A stretch of 19,849 bases of DNA from Desulfuromonadaceae bacterium UBA2294. Lineage in GTDB: Bacteria; Desulfobacterota; Desulfuromonadia; Desulfuromonadales; UBA2294. The stretch spans positions 1 to 19,849 of the forward strand of contig DDWE01000145.1 in NCBI GenBank assembly GCA_002345625.1, read 5' to 3'. Position numbers and translations under genes: made by a program. The notes under the pieces were generated by a model. That model was not told where the DNA came from, ran no database searches, and was given only the letters and a program-made list of their open reading frames with translations. This document shows, one piece after another, positions 1 through 6,607 of the stretch. How positions within the stretch are numbered: position 1 is the stretch's first letter; every line of letters starts with the position of its first letter.

Positions 1-30
1 GTCGCTGACAAAACCGCCTGTCCAGACATG

Positions 31-71
31 AAAAAAGCCCCTGAGTGCAGACTGCACTCAGGGGCTTTTTT
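31..71. terminator. bidirectional rho-independent terminator
   Basis: A perfect inverted repeat has 20-base arms (31-50 and 52-71) around a single central base. The GC-rich inner stem is flanked by A6 on one side and T6 on the other, so it can terminate transcription in either direction. On the minus strand it lies just after the stop of the small membrane protein gene ending at 93. On the plus strand it would stop a gene arriving from outside the window. Confidence 0.9.
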
Positions 72-92
72 TGCGATCATGTCGCCTCGGAA

Positions 93-299
93 TTAATGCG
101 CCAGACTGAGGAGCACGTGGACAAACACCGTCAGGACTACGCCGCACAGGGCCGAAATCACCAGGCACAGTGGTGCAACACCCTTATCCTTGGCTTGATT
201 GATCCCGAAATGACAAAACTTGGACGCAATGATCGTAAACGCGAAAAACCCGACCAACATCGACACAGACCACGTATTGTTCTGCAGATATTCAAACAT
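93..299 (-). CDS. small two-helix membrane protein, unknown function
   Basis: This 68-residue protein begins MFEYLQNNTW and has two hydrophobic stretches (about residues 13-25 and 43-64) separated by a short basic segment (SKFCHFGINQAKDK), so a helical hairpin in the inner membrane is likely. The ATG at 299 is preferred because GAGGT sits six bases upstream; the GTG at 305 touches that Shine-Dalgarno sequence. A TTGACA promoter (375-404) precedes it and a strong hairpin terminator (31-71) follows, so it appears to be a self-contained single-gene unit. I do not recognise the family. The regulatory signals support a real gene more strongly than the sequence identifies a function. Confidence 0.65.
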   Translation of the reverse strand: MFEYLQNNTWSVSMLVGFFAFTIIASKFCHFGINQAKDKGVAPLCLVISALCGVVLTVFVHVLLSLAH

Positions 300-374
300 G
301 AGCACACCTCGCTTTCAGCTCGATTTGACAGCCAGCCTTTATCCATACTGGCCCCAACTCATTAAGAGTGTGCG

Positions 375-404
375 GTTTTACATTAAAAAGCACCTCATTG
401 TCAA
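375..404 (-). promoter_or_regulatory. sigma70-type promoter for the small membrane protein
   Basis: On the minus strand TTGACA (399-404) is followed after 18 bases by TAAAAC (375-380), a perfect -35 with a 4/6 -10. Transcription would begin near 368, giving a leader of about 70 bases before the ATG at 299. Confidence 0.5.
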
Positions 405-482
405 ATATTCATTTTCGCATATAAACAACACCGCAGCCTGTCTGGAAACATCGTTGCTCTCCCCCGAAAAGAGCGACAAAGG

Positions 483-794
483 TTAATCGATGTGCTCGAT
501 CGGGTTGAAGTCGTAGGCACCCACACCCTGGATCAGCAGGTAGCTCGACGGAGCGTCGCCAAGGCTGACCACCCGGTGCGGGCGACCGACCGGGACCCGG
601 CACCATTCGCCCGGGGCAAGATCGTGGATCTCCTCCGGCTGTCGCAACGCGACACGAATCCGCCCGGACAGACAGACCATGTGGTCGCTGATAACCGAAT
701 GGGTGTGCCAAACGGTTGCAGAGCCGACCGCCAGCGGCATGATTCGCACCCGGACATCACTGGTCTGGAGCAGGATTTCTTCCGTTGCCTTCAT
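483..794 (-). CDS. small cupin-domain protein
   Basis: A 103-residue single-domain cupin. Motif 1 is visible as WHTHSVISDHMVCLSG (H30, H32, then D37/H38 where many cupins have Glu). Motif 2 is GEWCRVPVGRPH (PxGxPH, H73). H30, H32 and H73 are plausible metal ligands. The closest typical annotation is a cupin-domain or cytoplasmic small cupin protein; the substrate is not evident. The start at 794 is chosen because AGAGG lies five bases upstream; the reading frame stays open further upstream, but that stretch runs into the terminator of the nfu gene. No signal peptide is seen, so it should be cytoplasmic. It lies downstream of the Nfu gene on the same strand, separated by that terminator, so it may be transcribed separately. 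Confidence 0.8.
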   Translation of the reverse strand: MKATEEILLQTSDVRVRIMPLAVGSATVWHTHSVISDHMVCLSGRIRVALRQPEEIHDLAPGEWCRVPVGRPHRVVSLGDAPSSYLLIQGVGAYDFNPIEHID

Positions 795-829
795 CGCAGC
801 CTCTTCGTCTGACAATAGGGCTCTTCCCG

Positions 830-878
830 CCTCAAAAATACAAACACGCCCCCGCAGTCGCTGCTGCATGGGGGCGTG
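830..878 (-). terminator. rho-independent terminator after the nfu gene
   Basis: The arms CACGCCCCC-GCAG (845-857) and CTGC-AT-GGGGGCGTG (864-878) form a GC-rich stem with a two-base bulge and six-base loop. On the minus strand the stem is followed by a T-rich tail (TTTGTATTTTTG). It lies 33 bases after the stop of the Nfu-type gene. Confidence 0.75.
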
Positions 879-910
879 CCTGAATCGTTTGCAGTCAGCG
901 ACAAGCTGGA

Positions 911-1135
911 TCAGCGAACCTGGACCACTTCTTTGACTTCCGGAAGATTCGCCATCAGGGTCCGCTCGATCCCCATTTTCAGAGTCATGGTCGACATGGG
1001 GCAGGAACCGCAGGCCCCGGTCAGGCGAACACTGACGATACCGTCTTCACTGACATCAACCAGTTCTACATTGCCACCATCAGCCTGCAGAGCGGGGCGA
1101 ACCTGATCCAGAATCTCTTCTACTTTTGCGCGCAT
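911..1135 (-). CDS. NifU C-terminal (Nfu) domain Fe-S scaffold protein
   Basis: A 74-residue protein consisting only of the Nfu domain, which carries or transfers iron-sulfur clusters to target apoproteins. The diagnostic motif is TGACGSCPMST with C42 and C45 (CxxC), normally bridging a [4Fe-4S] cluster between two subunits. The N-terminal MRAKVEEILDQVRPALQADG and the following GGNVELVDV are typical of the family. The start at 1135 is fixed by GAGGAGA six bases upstream. It lacks the IscU-like and central ferredoxin-like domains of full NifU, so it is a stand-alone Nfu rather than nitrogenase NifU. A hairpin terminator follows the stop, so it is probably monocistronic. Confidence 0.92.
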   Translation of the reverse strand: MRAKVEEILDQVRPALQADGGNVELVDVSEDGIVSVRLTGACGSCPMSTMTLKMGIERTLMANLPEVKEVVQVR

Positions 1136-1354
1136 CGAAAATCTCCTCGTTGTCATGATGGTTTGGTCCCGCTTAATGCGGGGAAAAAGGCACCCTAGGG
1201 GCACCGTGTCGTGCGTCTTTATTCTACCTGAAATTGTGGCAAGCAAAAGCCTTAAGAACCAAGAACTCTGCCAAGCATGATTTTCTTATTTTTAAGAGCA
1301 GCCGTAAACGGTCACCAGACGGACAAGGCGGCGTTGCGCAACGGAAACCGTCCC

Positions 1355-2497
1355 CTAGATGGGCAGTGGCAGATCGGCCATCCGCCGTTGGCACAGCAGT
1401 GCCGGACAACCGACCCCTTTGCCCTGCACCAGCACCTTGAAGGTCGTCCCCATCCCCTCATCGGGCATGATCAGGTGTTTCAGGGTCATGCGCAGCCCTT
1501 GTGCCTGGATCGGATCGACAGTCTGGGCTTCGAGCCGGATCAACTCCTCGACAAAACCGAGCGCCATGAGAAACCGGTACTGCTCGGTCAGACAGATCGG
1601 ATCGAGCCCAACTTCGGCACCGGCCTGCGCCAAAGCGGTGAAGTCGACATGGGCAGTGAGATCCTGCTCCCCGACCCGGACATAGGGATCTTCACCGGCA
1701 CTGTGCCGATGGTAGCACATCAGGGTGCCGTTGCGCCGGTGCGGCGCGTAAAGTTCCACGGCCGGGTAGCCGTAATCGATGGTCAGGGCGAAGCCGCGCT
1801 GCAGTTTGGTTGCAACCGCGCGCATCCACTGAACCGCCGCGAGGTTGATCTCGGCCCGGTTCCCTTCGCAGGGAGCAACGCCGAGCCAGTCAAAGTGCGC
1901 AGCCAGCGCCAGCGTCGACGGTGGCAGGAACAGTTCGCCAAAACCTTTGTCGGTGGCGGTGACATACACTTCAGACAAAACCCCGTCCCGCATCTCGACC
2001 ATGTGCACGGGGAAGGCATCGACCAGTTCGTTGGAAAGGAAACAGCCGGTGAAGAGGGGCAGTTCTTCAAAACTGCACCAGTCAATCCGGTCACTGTGTT
2101 CGGTCAGTTGCAGGGCCTGGCGCCGGCGGTTGTCAGGACTGACCTCGACCAGTCGCACCTGCAAACGATCATAAAAAGCGGGTGCATCGCGCCGCACGGC
2201 ATCGAGCACGTCACGCATCAGGTGCCCTTCGCCCGCCCCCTGTTCAACCAGAGTGAATGCCCCGGCACCAAGCAACGTGTCCATCTCCACCAACTGCCGG
2301 GCTAGCAAGCCACCGAACAGAGCGTGAACGCTGCTGGAGGTGAAAAAATCGCCCTCCTTGCCGATACGGATGCGCGGGTGCATGTAGTAGCCGTGCTGTG
2401 GATGGTACAGGCAGCGGGTCATAAAATCGACGAAAGGGATCGGCCCGCGCTGGGCAATCTCGTCGGCAATGAGGGTATGCAGTGGTGACGTGGTCAT
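1355..2497 (-). CDS. SAM-dependent methyltransferase, MidA/NDUFAF7 family (DUF185)
   Basis: The 380-residue product matches the MidA/NDUFAF7 family in length and order of motifs. An N-terminal IPFVDFMTRCLYHPQHGYY segment is characteristic, followed by GKEGDFFTSSSVHALFG, the SAM-binding glycine motif LVEQGAGEGHLMRDVL, and LSNELVDAFPVH. In mitochondria the relative NDUFAF7 dimethylates an arginine of a complex I subunit; the bacterial substrate is not known from this sequence. The start at 2497 has GGAAAG five bases upstream; the longer TTG-initiated reading would run through an intergenic repeat and is unlikely. It is followed by 219 bases without a gene before nfu, with no clear terminator. 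Confidence 0.88.
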   Translation of the reverse strand: MTTSPLHTLIADEIAQRGPIPFVDFMTRCLYHPQHGYYMHPRIRIGKEGDFFTSSSVHALFGGLLARQLVEMDTLLGAGAFTLVEQGAGEGHLMRDVLDAVRRDAPAFYDRLQVRLVEVSPDNRRRQALQLTEHSDRIDWCSFEELPLFTGCFLSNELVDAFPVHMVEMRDGVLSEVYVTATDKGFGELFLPPSTLALAAHFDWLGVAPCEGNRAEINLAAVQWMRAVATKLQRGFALTIDYGYPAVELYAPHRRNGTLMCYHRHSAGEDPYVRVGEQDLTAHVDFTALAQAGAEVGLDPICLTEQYRFLMALGFVEELIRLEAQTVDPIQAQGLRMTLKHLIMPDEGMGTTFKVLVQGKGVGCPALLCQRRMADLPLPI

Positions 2498-2515
2498 CGA
2501 GTCTTTCCGGTTACG

Positions 2516-2550
2516 CCTCCCCCTTTGCAAAGAGGGACCGAGGGGGATTT
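2516..2550. repeat. imperfect palindromic intergenic repeat centred on TTTGCAAAG
   Basis: The core CCCCCTTTGCAAAGAGGG is an imperfect inverted repeat, and the adjacent CGAGGGGGATTT extends the pattern. On the minus strand it reads AAATCCCCCTCG then GGTCCCTCTTTGCAAAGG. I associate this kind of element with many dispersed copies in Geobacter and Desulfuromonas genomes, but only one copy is in the window, so repetition itself cannot be seen here. It lies in the 5' leader of the methyltransferase gene. Confidence 0.5.
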
Positions 2551-2737
2551 GCCTTATTAACTTGCCGGGGGTAAAAACGACTCAGCACCTTCCGGCAGGA
2601 GGCGGATTGTAGCGCAAACTGTGATGGCGGGCAAGGCTTGATGCGCCATGTGTCAGGTGAAAACGCTTCTTAGATGCATTCAAGAAAGTGGCTTCAGGTT
2701 TACAGACTATCAACAGATTAACTTTGCCACATTTCCC

Positions 2738-2766
2738 TTGACCGCCGCGCCACCCGCCCCTATGCT
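2738..2766 (+). promoter_or_regulatory. sigma70-type promoter of the TRAP operon
   Basis: TTGACC (2738-2743) and TATGCT (2761-2766) are separated by exactly 17 bases. The predicted start is near 2773, about 40 bases before the receptor ATG, and GGAGGA (2804-2809) is the ribosome-binding site. Confidence 0.6.
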
Positions 2767-2813
2767 GGCCCTTGTTTCGTTATACCAATGTTTTATTCAC
2801 TCTGGAGGAACCC

Positions 2814-3908
2814 ATGACCCTGCGTACCCGCCTTTTAACCCTTGGTTTCTGTCTATTGACCCTTGGCATCAACGGCTGCAAAAATGAAACCCCGGCCCCG
2901 GCAACAACGCCAGCAACTGCGCCGGCTGCGGCTTCAGCAAAAACCGATCCGCTTGCCGCCTGGCAACCGGCGTTCGACCCGTCGTCGGCACAGTTCAAGT
3001 ACACCCTCTCTTGCGTCGGCCATCCGGCCATCGAAGGGGTGGCCGTCGGCTACCGGATTCGCGACAAGGTCTGGGAGAAATCGAATGGCCGGCTTTACGT
3101 TGAGTTCCGCCCCCTGTCACAACTCGGCGGCGAGAAGGATGTCATCAACAAACTCAAACTCGGCGCTATACAGGGAATGATGAGCTCATCGGTGGCAGCA
3201 GCCAACATCGCGCCGCGGTTGGGGATCGTCAACCTCCCTTACGTGGTCGACACCTTCGTCAAGCTGGATACCTTCCGCAATACACCGGAGCTCTGGGAAC
3301 CATTTCGCACCGGCGCTGAAGCACAAGGGATCGAGGTCGCCGATTTCACCGGTTACGGCAGCTACGGCTGGGCGACAACTGAACCGGTCCGCACTCTTGA
3401 TGAGGCGAAAAAAATCAACTTCCGCATCGCCGAAGCACCGGTCAACACGGATCTCTACAAGGCCTGGGATCTGAAGTTCACCGTCATGCCCTGGCCCGAT
3501 GTGCCACAGGCGCTGCAGACCGGCGTCATCAACGGTCTCGACCACACCGCCATTGTCTGCAACATCACCAAAAAATTCACCATTGCCAAGTCATTCACCA
3601 ATCTTGACTATGCTCAGGGGCTGTTTGTCCACCTGACCAACAAGGCCTGGTTTGACAAATTGCCCGCTGATCTTCAAACCATCCTGATGGAGACGATTGT
3701 CGACGAAAGTGCCAAGACCCGTGCCCTGACGCGTGAGCAGTACGCGGTCCAGGTCGCCAAAGCAAAAGAGGCCGGGGTTGAGTTCATTTCAATCTCTGCA
3801 GCCGACCAGCAGAAGCTGATTGATGAAGCCGCTCCGGTTTATGCAACTTGGGGTGACAAGATCGGCAAAACTTACTTTGAGAAAGTCCGCAGCACACTTG
3901 GCAAGTGA
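2814..3908 (+). CDS. dctP: TRAP transporter substrate-binding protein, DctP family, predicted lipoprotein
   Basis: The 364-residue extracytoplasmic receptor binds the solute (typically an organic acid) and delivers it to the DctQM permease. The N-terminus is a short signal peptide ending in GINGC, with C22 as likely lipidation site, followed by a Pro/Ala/Thr-rich linker (to about residue 45). The family region has SNGRLYVEFRPLSQLGG, KLGAIQGMMSS and the FRIAEAP stretch whose Arg usually pairs with a substrate carboxylate. The start is set by GGAGGA five bases upstream. Most Gram-negative DctP proteins are free periplasmic proteins, so a lipid-anchored, linker-bearing form is somewhat unusual. 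The lipobox has Asn at -2, which is not ideal. The substrate cannot be read from sequence. Confidence 0.92.
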   Translation: MTLRTRLLTLGFCLLTLGINGCKNETPAPATTPATAPAAASAKTDPLAAWQPAFDPSSAQFKYTLSCVGHPAIEGVAVGYRIRDKVWEKSNGRLYVEFRPLSQLGGEKDVINKLKLGAIQGMMSSSVAAANIAPRLGIVNLPYVVDTFVKLDTFRNTPELWEPFRTGAEAQGIEVADFTGYGSYGWATTEPVRTLDEAKKINFRIAEAPVNTDLYKAWDLKFTVMPWPDVPQALQTGVINGLDHTAIVCNITKKFTIAKSFTNLDYAQGLFVHLTNKAWFDKLPADLQTILMETIVDESAKTRALTREQYAVQVAKAKEAGVEFISISAADQQKLIDEAAPVYATWGDKIGKTYFEKVRSTLGK

Positions 3909-3926
3909 CCATGTTCTCTGTATAAT
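3898..3926 (+). promoter_or_regulatory. strong sigma70-type promoter overlapping the dctP stop codon
   Basis: TTGGCA (3898-3903) and a perfect TATAAT (3921-3926) are separated by 17 bases. The -35 lies in the last codons of dctP. The predicted start near 3933 is only about eight bases before a terminator-like hairpin (3941-3970), so the new transcript would meet that hairpin at once. Confidence 0.55.
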
Positions 3927-3940
3927 CGGCAACAAATCGG

Positions 3941-3970
3941 ACCGGGGAGTTCTACTCCCCGGTCTTTTTT
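3941..3970 (+). terminator. intercistronic terminator or attenuator between dctP and dctQ
   Basis: ACCGGGGAG (3941-3949) pairs with CTCCCCGGT (3955-3963) around a five-base loop, followed by a C and six Ts (3965-3970). This is a canonical intrinsic terminator inside an otherwise co-directional operon. Partial termination here would give more receptor than permease mRNA, a common need in binding-protein-dependent transporters. Confidence 0.85.
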
Positions 3971-3983
3971 CGGGGCCGCCACC

Positions 3984-4493
3984 ATGAATCAGTTCTTCCG
4001 TCGCATCGACAAGACTTTTACCTTCATCGAGGATGGTGCACTCTTCCTCTCTGTGGCCATCGCTCTGGTCGTCGCCATGGCGAACGTCATTCTGCGCAAA
4101 TTGACCAACGAGGTCAATCTCTACTGGTCGGATGAAATCGTTCGCAAAGTGATCTATCTCACCACCTATTTCGGCTGCATCGCCGCCATCCGCAACCGTT
4201 CCCTGATCCGTATTGATGCTCTGCCACAGATCTTTCCAGTGCTCAAAAAACCCTTGTCCCTGCTTAGCCACACTGCGGTGCTTATTTTCGCCGGCATCAT
4301 GGTCTGGCTGGGCGGCTCCATGACCCGCTCCGCCTTCAACGACACCTATCAACGCACTGCCTCGCTACAAATTCCTGAATGGATCTTCTACCTGGTCCTG
4401 CCGGTCATGGGTGGTATGATGTTCATCCGCACCATTATCATCATCATCGAAGAACTGCGGGAGCGCCCGGAGTCCGCCAAGGAAAAGGAATAG
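3984..4493 (+). CDS. dctQ: TRAP transporter small permease, DctQ family
   Basis: The 169-residue inner-membrane subunit has four predicted helices: about residues 18-38 (ALFLSVAIALVVAMANVILR), 56-68, 90-110 and 130-152. The LYWSDEIVRKVIYLTTYFGCI segment is typical of DctQ. It pairs with DctM to form the sodium-coupled permease. The ribosome-binding site is poor (GGGG, eight bases upstream of the ATG), and the gene sits 14 bases after the intercistronic terminator, so its expression may be low. It ends with an acidic/basic tail (EELRERPESAKEKE), and dctM begins six bases after its stop. Confidence 0.9.
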   Translation: MNQFFRRIDKTFTFIEDGALFLSVAIALVVAMANVILRKLTNEVNLYWSDEIVRKVIYLTTYFGCIAAIRNRSLIRIDALPQIFPVLKKPLSLLSHTAVLIFAGIMVWLGGSMTRSAFNDTYQRTASLQIPEWIFYLVLPVMGGMMFIRTIIIIIEELRERPESAKEKE

Positions 4494-4499
4494 CCGGCC

Positions 4500-5789
4500 A
4501 TGGACGCGTCCTATCTGTTGATTGTCGCCCTGCTGCTCGGCCTGCTGGCGGCCACGGTTCCGGTCTTCATGTGCCTGTTTTTCACCGGACTGGTCGGCCT
4601 GACCTGGACCCTCAATATTCCCCCGCAAGCCGCTATCGAAGTACTCTACCGCAGCATGGACAAATTTGCCCTGGTGGTGGTGCTGTTCTTCGTTCTGTGC
4701 GGCAATATCATGACCACCGGCACTATCGTCCAGAAGCTGGTCAAAACCGCCAATGTGCTGGTCGGCTTTCTCCCCGGCGGACTTGCCATGGCCGGGATCC
4801 TCGCCTGCGGCTTCTTCGGTGCCATCTCCGGGTCAACGGTCGCCACGGTCGTCGCCATTGGCGGTTTCATGATTCCGGCCCTGATCGAAAATGACTATGA
4901 CCACCGCTTCAGCGTCGGTATTATGACCACGGCGCCGATTCTCGGCGTTGTCATTCCGCCCTCGATCTCGATGATTTTGTATGCCATGGTCAGCAACGAC
5001 CCCCTGGAAGCCCTTTTTTTAACCGGTTTCATTCCAGGACTGCTGATCATGATCTGCATGTCGATCTACGCCTGGTTTTTCTGCAAGCGGCGGAATCTGC
5101 CCACTCTGCCGCGGCCGACCATGCAGGAACTGTTTGCCGTATTAAGGGAGAGTATCTGGGCCCTGTGCCTGCCGGTGCTGATTTTCGGCGGCATCTACTC
5201 CGGCCTGTTTACGGCCAATGAAGCGGCAGTGGTCGCCTGCTTTTACGCCTTCTTTGTTGAAGTTTTCATCCACCGCGACATGAAACTGACCGACATCAAG
5301 AAGGTCATTGTCTCCTCGGCCATCACCTCGGCAACTTTGCTGATCATCGTCGCCGGCGCTTCGGTCTTTGGCGAGTACCTGACCTTCGAACGCATCCCTG
5401 ACCAGATCGCCAACGCTGTGGTCGCCAACATCCAGACCCCTTGGGTCTTTTTGCTGGCGGTCAACATCCTGCTGCTGATCATCGGCATGTTCATGGATAT
5501 CATTTCGGCGACCCTGATCCTGACGCCGATCTTTTTGCCGCTGCTATCCAAGTTCGGCATTGACACCATGCATTTCGGTCTACTGATGACTCTCAATCTC
5601 GGCATCGGCTACTGTACTCCACCGCTGGGAGTCAGCCTTTACATCTCCGGTGCCGTTGCCGACCGCGACCTGGTCTATGTTTCAAAAGCCGTCCTGCCAT
5701 TTCTGGTGATCCAGATCGCAATACTTTTGGTCCTGACTTTCTGGTCCGATCTGGTACTATTTCTGCCACGTCTGGTTTACGGCGGCTAA
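4500..5789 (+). CDS. dctM: TRAP transporter large permease, DctM family
   Basis: The 429-residue subunit is the transport channel, with roughly a dozen hydrophobic segments across its length. Family motifs are clear: CGFFGAISGSTVATVVAIGG (about residues 102-121), the VIPPSISMILYA stretch and SGLFTANEAAVVACFYAFFV, matching the usual GxFTPTEAAAVA pattern. Length fits DctM exactly, and it is a separate gene rather than a DctQM fusion. AAGGAA lies about ten bases upstream of the ATG, in the tail of dctQ. The universal stress protein gene starts 11 bases after its stop with a strong ribosome-binding site, so the two are almost certainly co-transcribed. Confidence 0.95.
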   Translation: MDASYLLIVALLLGLLAATVPVFMCLFFTGLVGLTWTLNIPPQAAIEVLYRSMDKFALVVVLFFVLCGNIMTTGTIVQKLVKTANVLVGFLPGGLAMAGILACGFFGAISGSTVATVVAIGGFMIPALIENDYDHRFSVGIMTTAPILGVVIPPSISMILYAMVSNDPLEALFLTGFIPGLLIMICMSIYAWFFCKRRNLPTLPRPTMQELFAVLRESIWALCLPVLIFGGIYSGLFTANEAAVVACFYAFFVEVFIHRDMKLTDIKKVIVSSAITSATLLIIVAGASVFGEYLTFERIPDQIANAVVANIQTPWVFLLAVNILLLIIGMFMDIISATLILTPIFLPLLSKFGIDTMHFGLLMTLNLGIGYCTPPLGVSLYISGAVADRDLVYVSKAVLPFLVIQIAILLVLTFWSDLVLFLPRLVYGG

Positions 5790-5800
5790 GGGAGGCGAGC

Positions 5801-6226
5801 ATGGCAGAGAGCATTCTGATCCCGGTAGATTATTCGGAGGCAGCTGAAAAAACCGTTGCCACCATTTTGGGCAACCCGTCGCGCTTCCAGCAGAACGTCA
5901 CACTTTTGCACGTGATCGATGTCGACAAGCTTGCCTACCGGATGATTCCGGAGTTTCAGGTTGAAATGGTGCGTGAACGCGCTCTTGCTTCCGGCCGAAC
6001 CCTTCTTGACGACTTTGCCCGGCGATTTGCCGACCTCGGCATTGCGACCAACACCCGCCTTGAACAGGGTACACCACGCGTGGTCATAGGACGGGTTGCC
6101 AATGATGAAAACTTTGACCTCCTGATCATCGCCCGGCGCAACACTGGTGAAATTCGTGATGTGCTGTTCGGCTCCGTTGCCAACTACGTACTCCATCATG
6201 TTCGCTGCCCGGTTCTGTTGATCTAA
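5801..6226 (+). CDS. universal stress protein (UspA family) linked to the TRAP transporter
   Basis: A 141-residue single Usp domain: ILIPVDYSEAAEKTV at the N-terminus, VTLLHVIDVD, and the C-terminal nucleotide-binding stretch ending GSVANYVLHHVRCPVLLI. The usual ATP motif G-2x-G-9x-G-S reads A-RR-N-TGEIRDVLF-G-S here, so the first two glycines are replaced by Ala and Asn. This may alter ATP binding. GGGAGG precedes the ATG, and the gene lies 11 bases behind dctM. Established precedent is TeaD of Halomonas, a Usp encoded with the ectoine TRAP system TeaABC that binds ATP and regulates uptake. A similar regulatory role here is inference. Confidence 0.9.
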   Translation: MAESILIPVDYSEAAEKTVATILGNPSRFQQNVTLLHVIDVDKLAYRMIPEFQVEMVRERALASGRTLLDDFARRFADLGIATNTRLEQGTPRVVIGRVANDENFDLLIIARRNTGEIRDVLFGSVANYVLHHVRCPVLLI

Positions 6227-6237
6227 ACGGAAAAGAC

Positions 6238-6266
6238 TTGTCTTCAAGATAATCTCACTATATATT
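6238..6266 (+). promoter_or_regulatory. sigma70-type promoter upstream of the small membrane ORF
   Basis: TTGTCT (6238-6243) and TATATT (6261-6266) are spaced by 17 bases. The predicted start is near 6273, and GGAGGT (6281-6286) directly precedes the small ORF at 6291. The spacing makes this a compact leader dedicated to that ORF. Confidence 0.5.
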
Positions 6267-6290
6267 GCATTCTGAATATAGGAGGTATCA

Positions 6291-6452
6291 ATGAAAGACA
6301 TACTGTTACTGCTCGGCCTGGTAGCGGGCTGGTTTATCCTAAATCGCTGGATCTTGCCGAAGTTTGGCGTCCAGACCTGACTGGCAGACAGCTGCAGCCT
6401 CCCCGTGCGGAAGGCCGAAACCGATGAAACACAGAAAGATGAAAACGGCTGA
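6291..6452 (+). CDS. candidate small membrane selenoprotein (in-frame UGA at 6378); otherwise a 29-residue peptide
   Basis: A perfect GGAGGT five bases upstream of the ATG and a promoter at 6238-6266 argue for real translation. The first 29 codons give one membrane helix (MKDILLLLGLVAGWFILNRW) and a short ILPKFGVQT tail, then UGA at 6378-6380. Reading UGA as selenocysteine continues the frame for 23 more codons to a second UGA at 6450-6452, giving 53 residues with U-LADS-C, a UxxxxC redox-like pair, and a charged tail. The codons after the UGA are ordinary for this genome (15 of 23 end in G or C). A hairpin (6397-6402 with 6409-6415, one bulged A, loop CCGTGC) begins 16 bases after the UGA, with its loop 22 bases away, within the range for bacterial SECIS elements. 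Recoding is inference. If it fails, the product is the 29-residue peptide 6291-6380. Confidence 0.5.
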
Positions 6453-6522
6453 GAGAGGCTGTTCACTACCAGTTTTGCGGCATCTGAACATCTGACACTG
6501 TGAAAGTATGACTGTAATAGAT

Positions 6523-6549
6523 AAAAAAAGACCGCCCGGTCAGAGGCGG
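6523..6549 (-). terminator. intrinsic terminator of the candidate small RNA
   Basis: On the minus strand CCGCC (6545-6549) pairs with GGCGG (6532-6536) around an eight-base loop, followed after TC by seven Ts (6523-6529). It points away from rnhA and towards the convergent TRAP/Usp region. Confidence 0.65.
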
Positions 6550-6562
6550 CCAAAGAGGAAGA

Positions 6563-6607
6563 CGAGAAACAAAGGGCACCGCTTTAACGGGTGCCTTTCC
6601 TTTCTCG
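6563..6607. terminator. long stem-loop, possible bidirectional terminator
   Basis: The arms CGAGAAACAAAGGGCACC and GGTGCCTTTCCTTTCTCG enclose a nine-base loop (6581-6589). On the plus strand the upper stem GGCACC/GGTGCC is followed by a pyrimidine tract (TTTCCTTTCTC), so it may end the transcript from 6291-6452. On the minus strand it forms the central hairpin of the candidate small RNA. Confidence 0.45.

Larger units (their letters stand above)
2498..2813. other. intergenic region between divergent midA-like and TRAP genes
   Basis: This 316-base gap holds a palindromic repeat (2516-2550) near the methyltransferase start and a sigma70-type promoter (2738-2766) reading into the TRAP receptor gene. 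The stretch 2551-2737 shows no convincing gene or hairpin. An open frame on the plus strand from 2648 has no ribosome-binding site, runs through the promoter and overlaps the receptor gene, so it is not annotated. Confidence 0.7.

Noticed and set aside
1190..1207. GGCACC repeated around CTAGGG as a hairpin
   Set aside because: The two copies are direct rather than inverted repeats, so no stem forms.
1277..2305. 342-codon open frame on the plus strand
   Set aside because: It lies entirely opposite the methyltransferase gene, has no family resemblance and no ribosome-binding site; it is a shadow of a GC-rich coding strand.
5786..6553. 255-codon frame on the minus strand across usp and the small ORF
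   Set aside because: It overlaps the clear Usp gene and the promoter/ribosome-binding site of the small ORF, with no recognisable domain.
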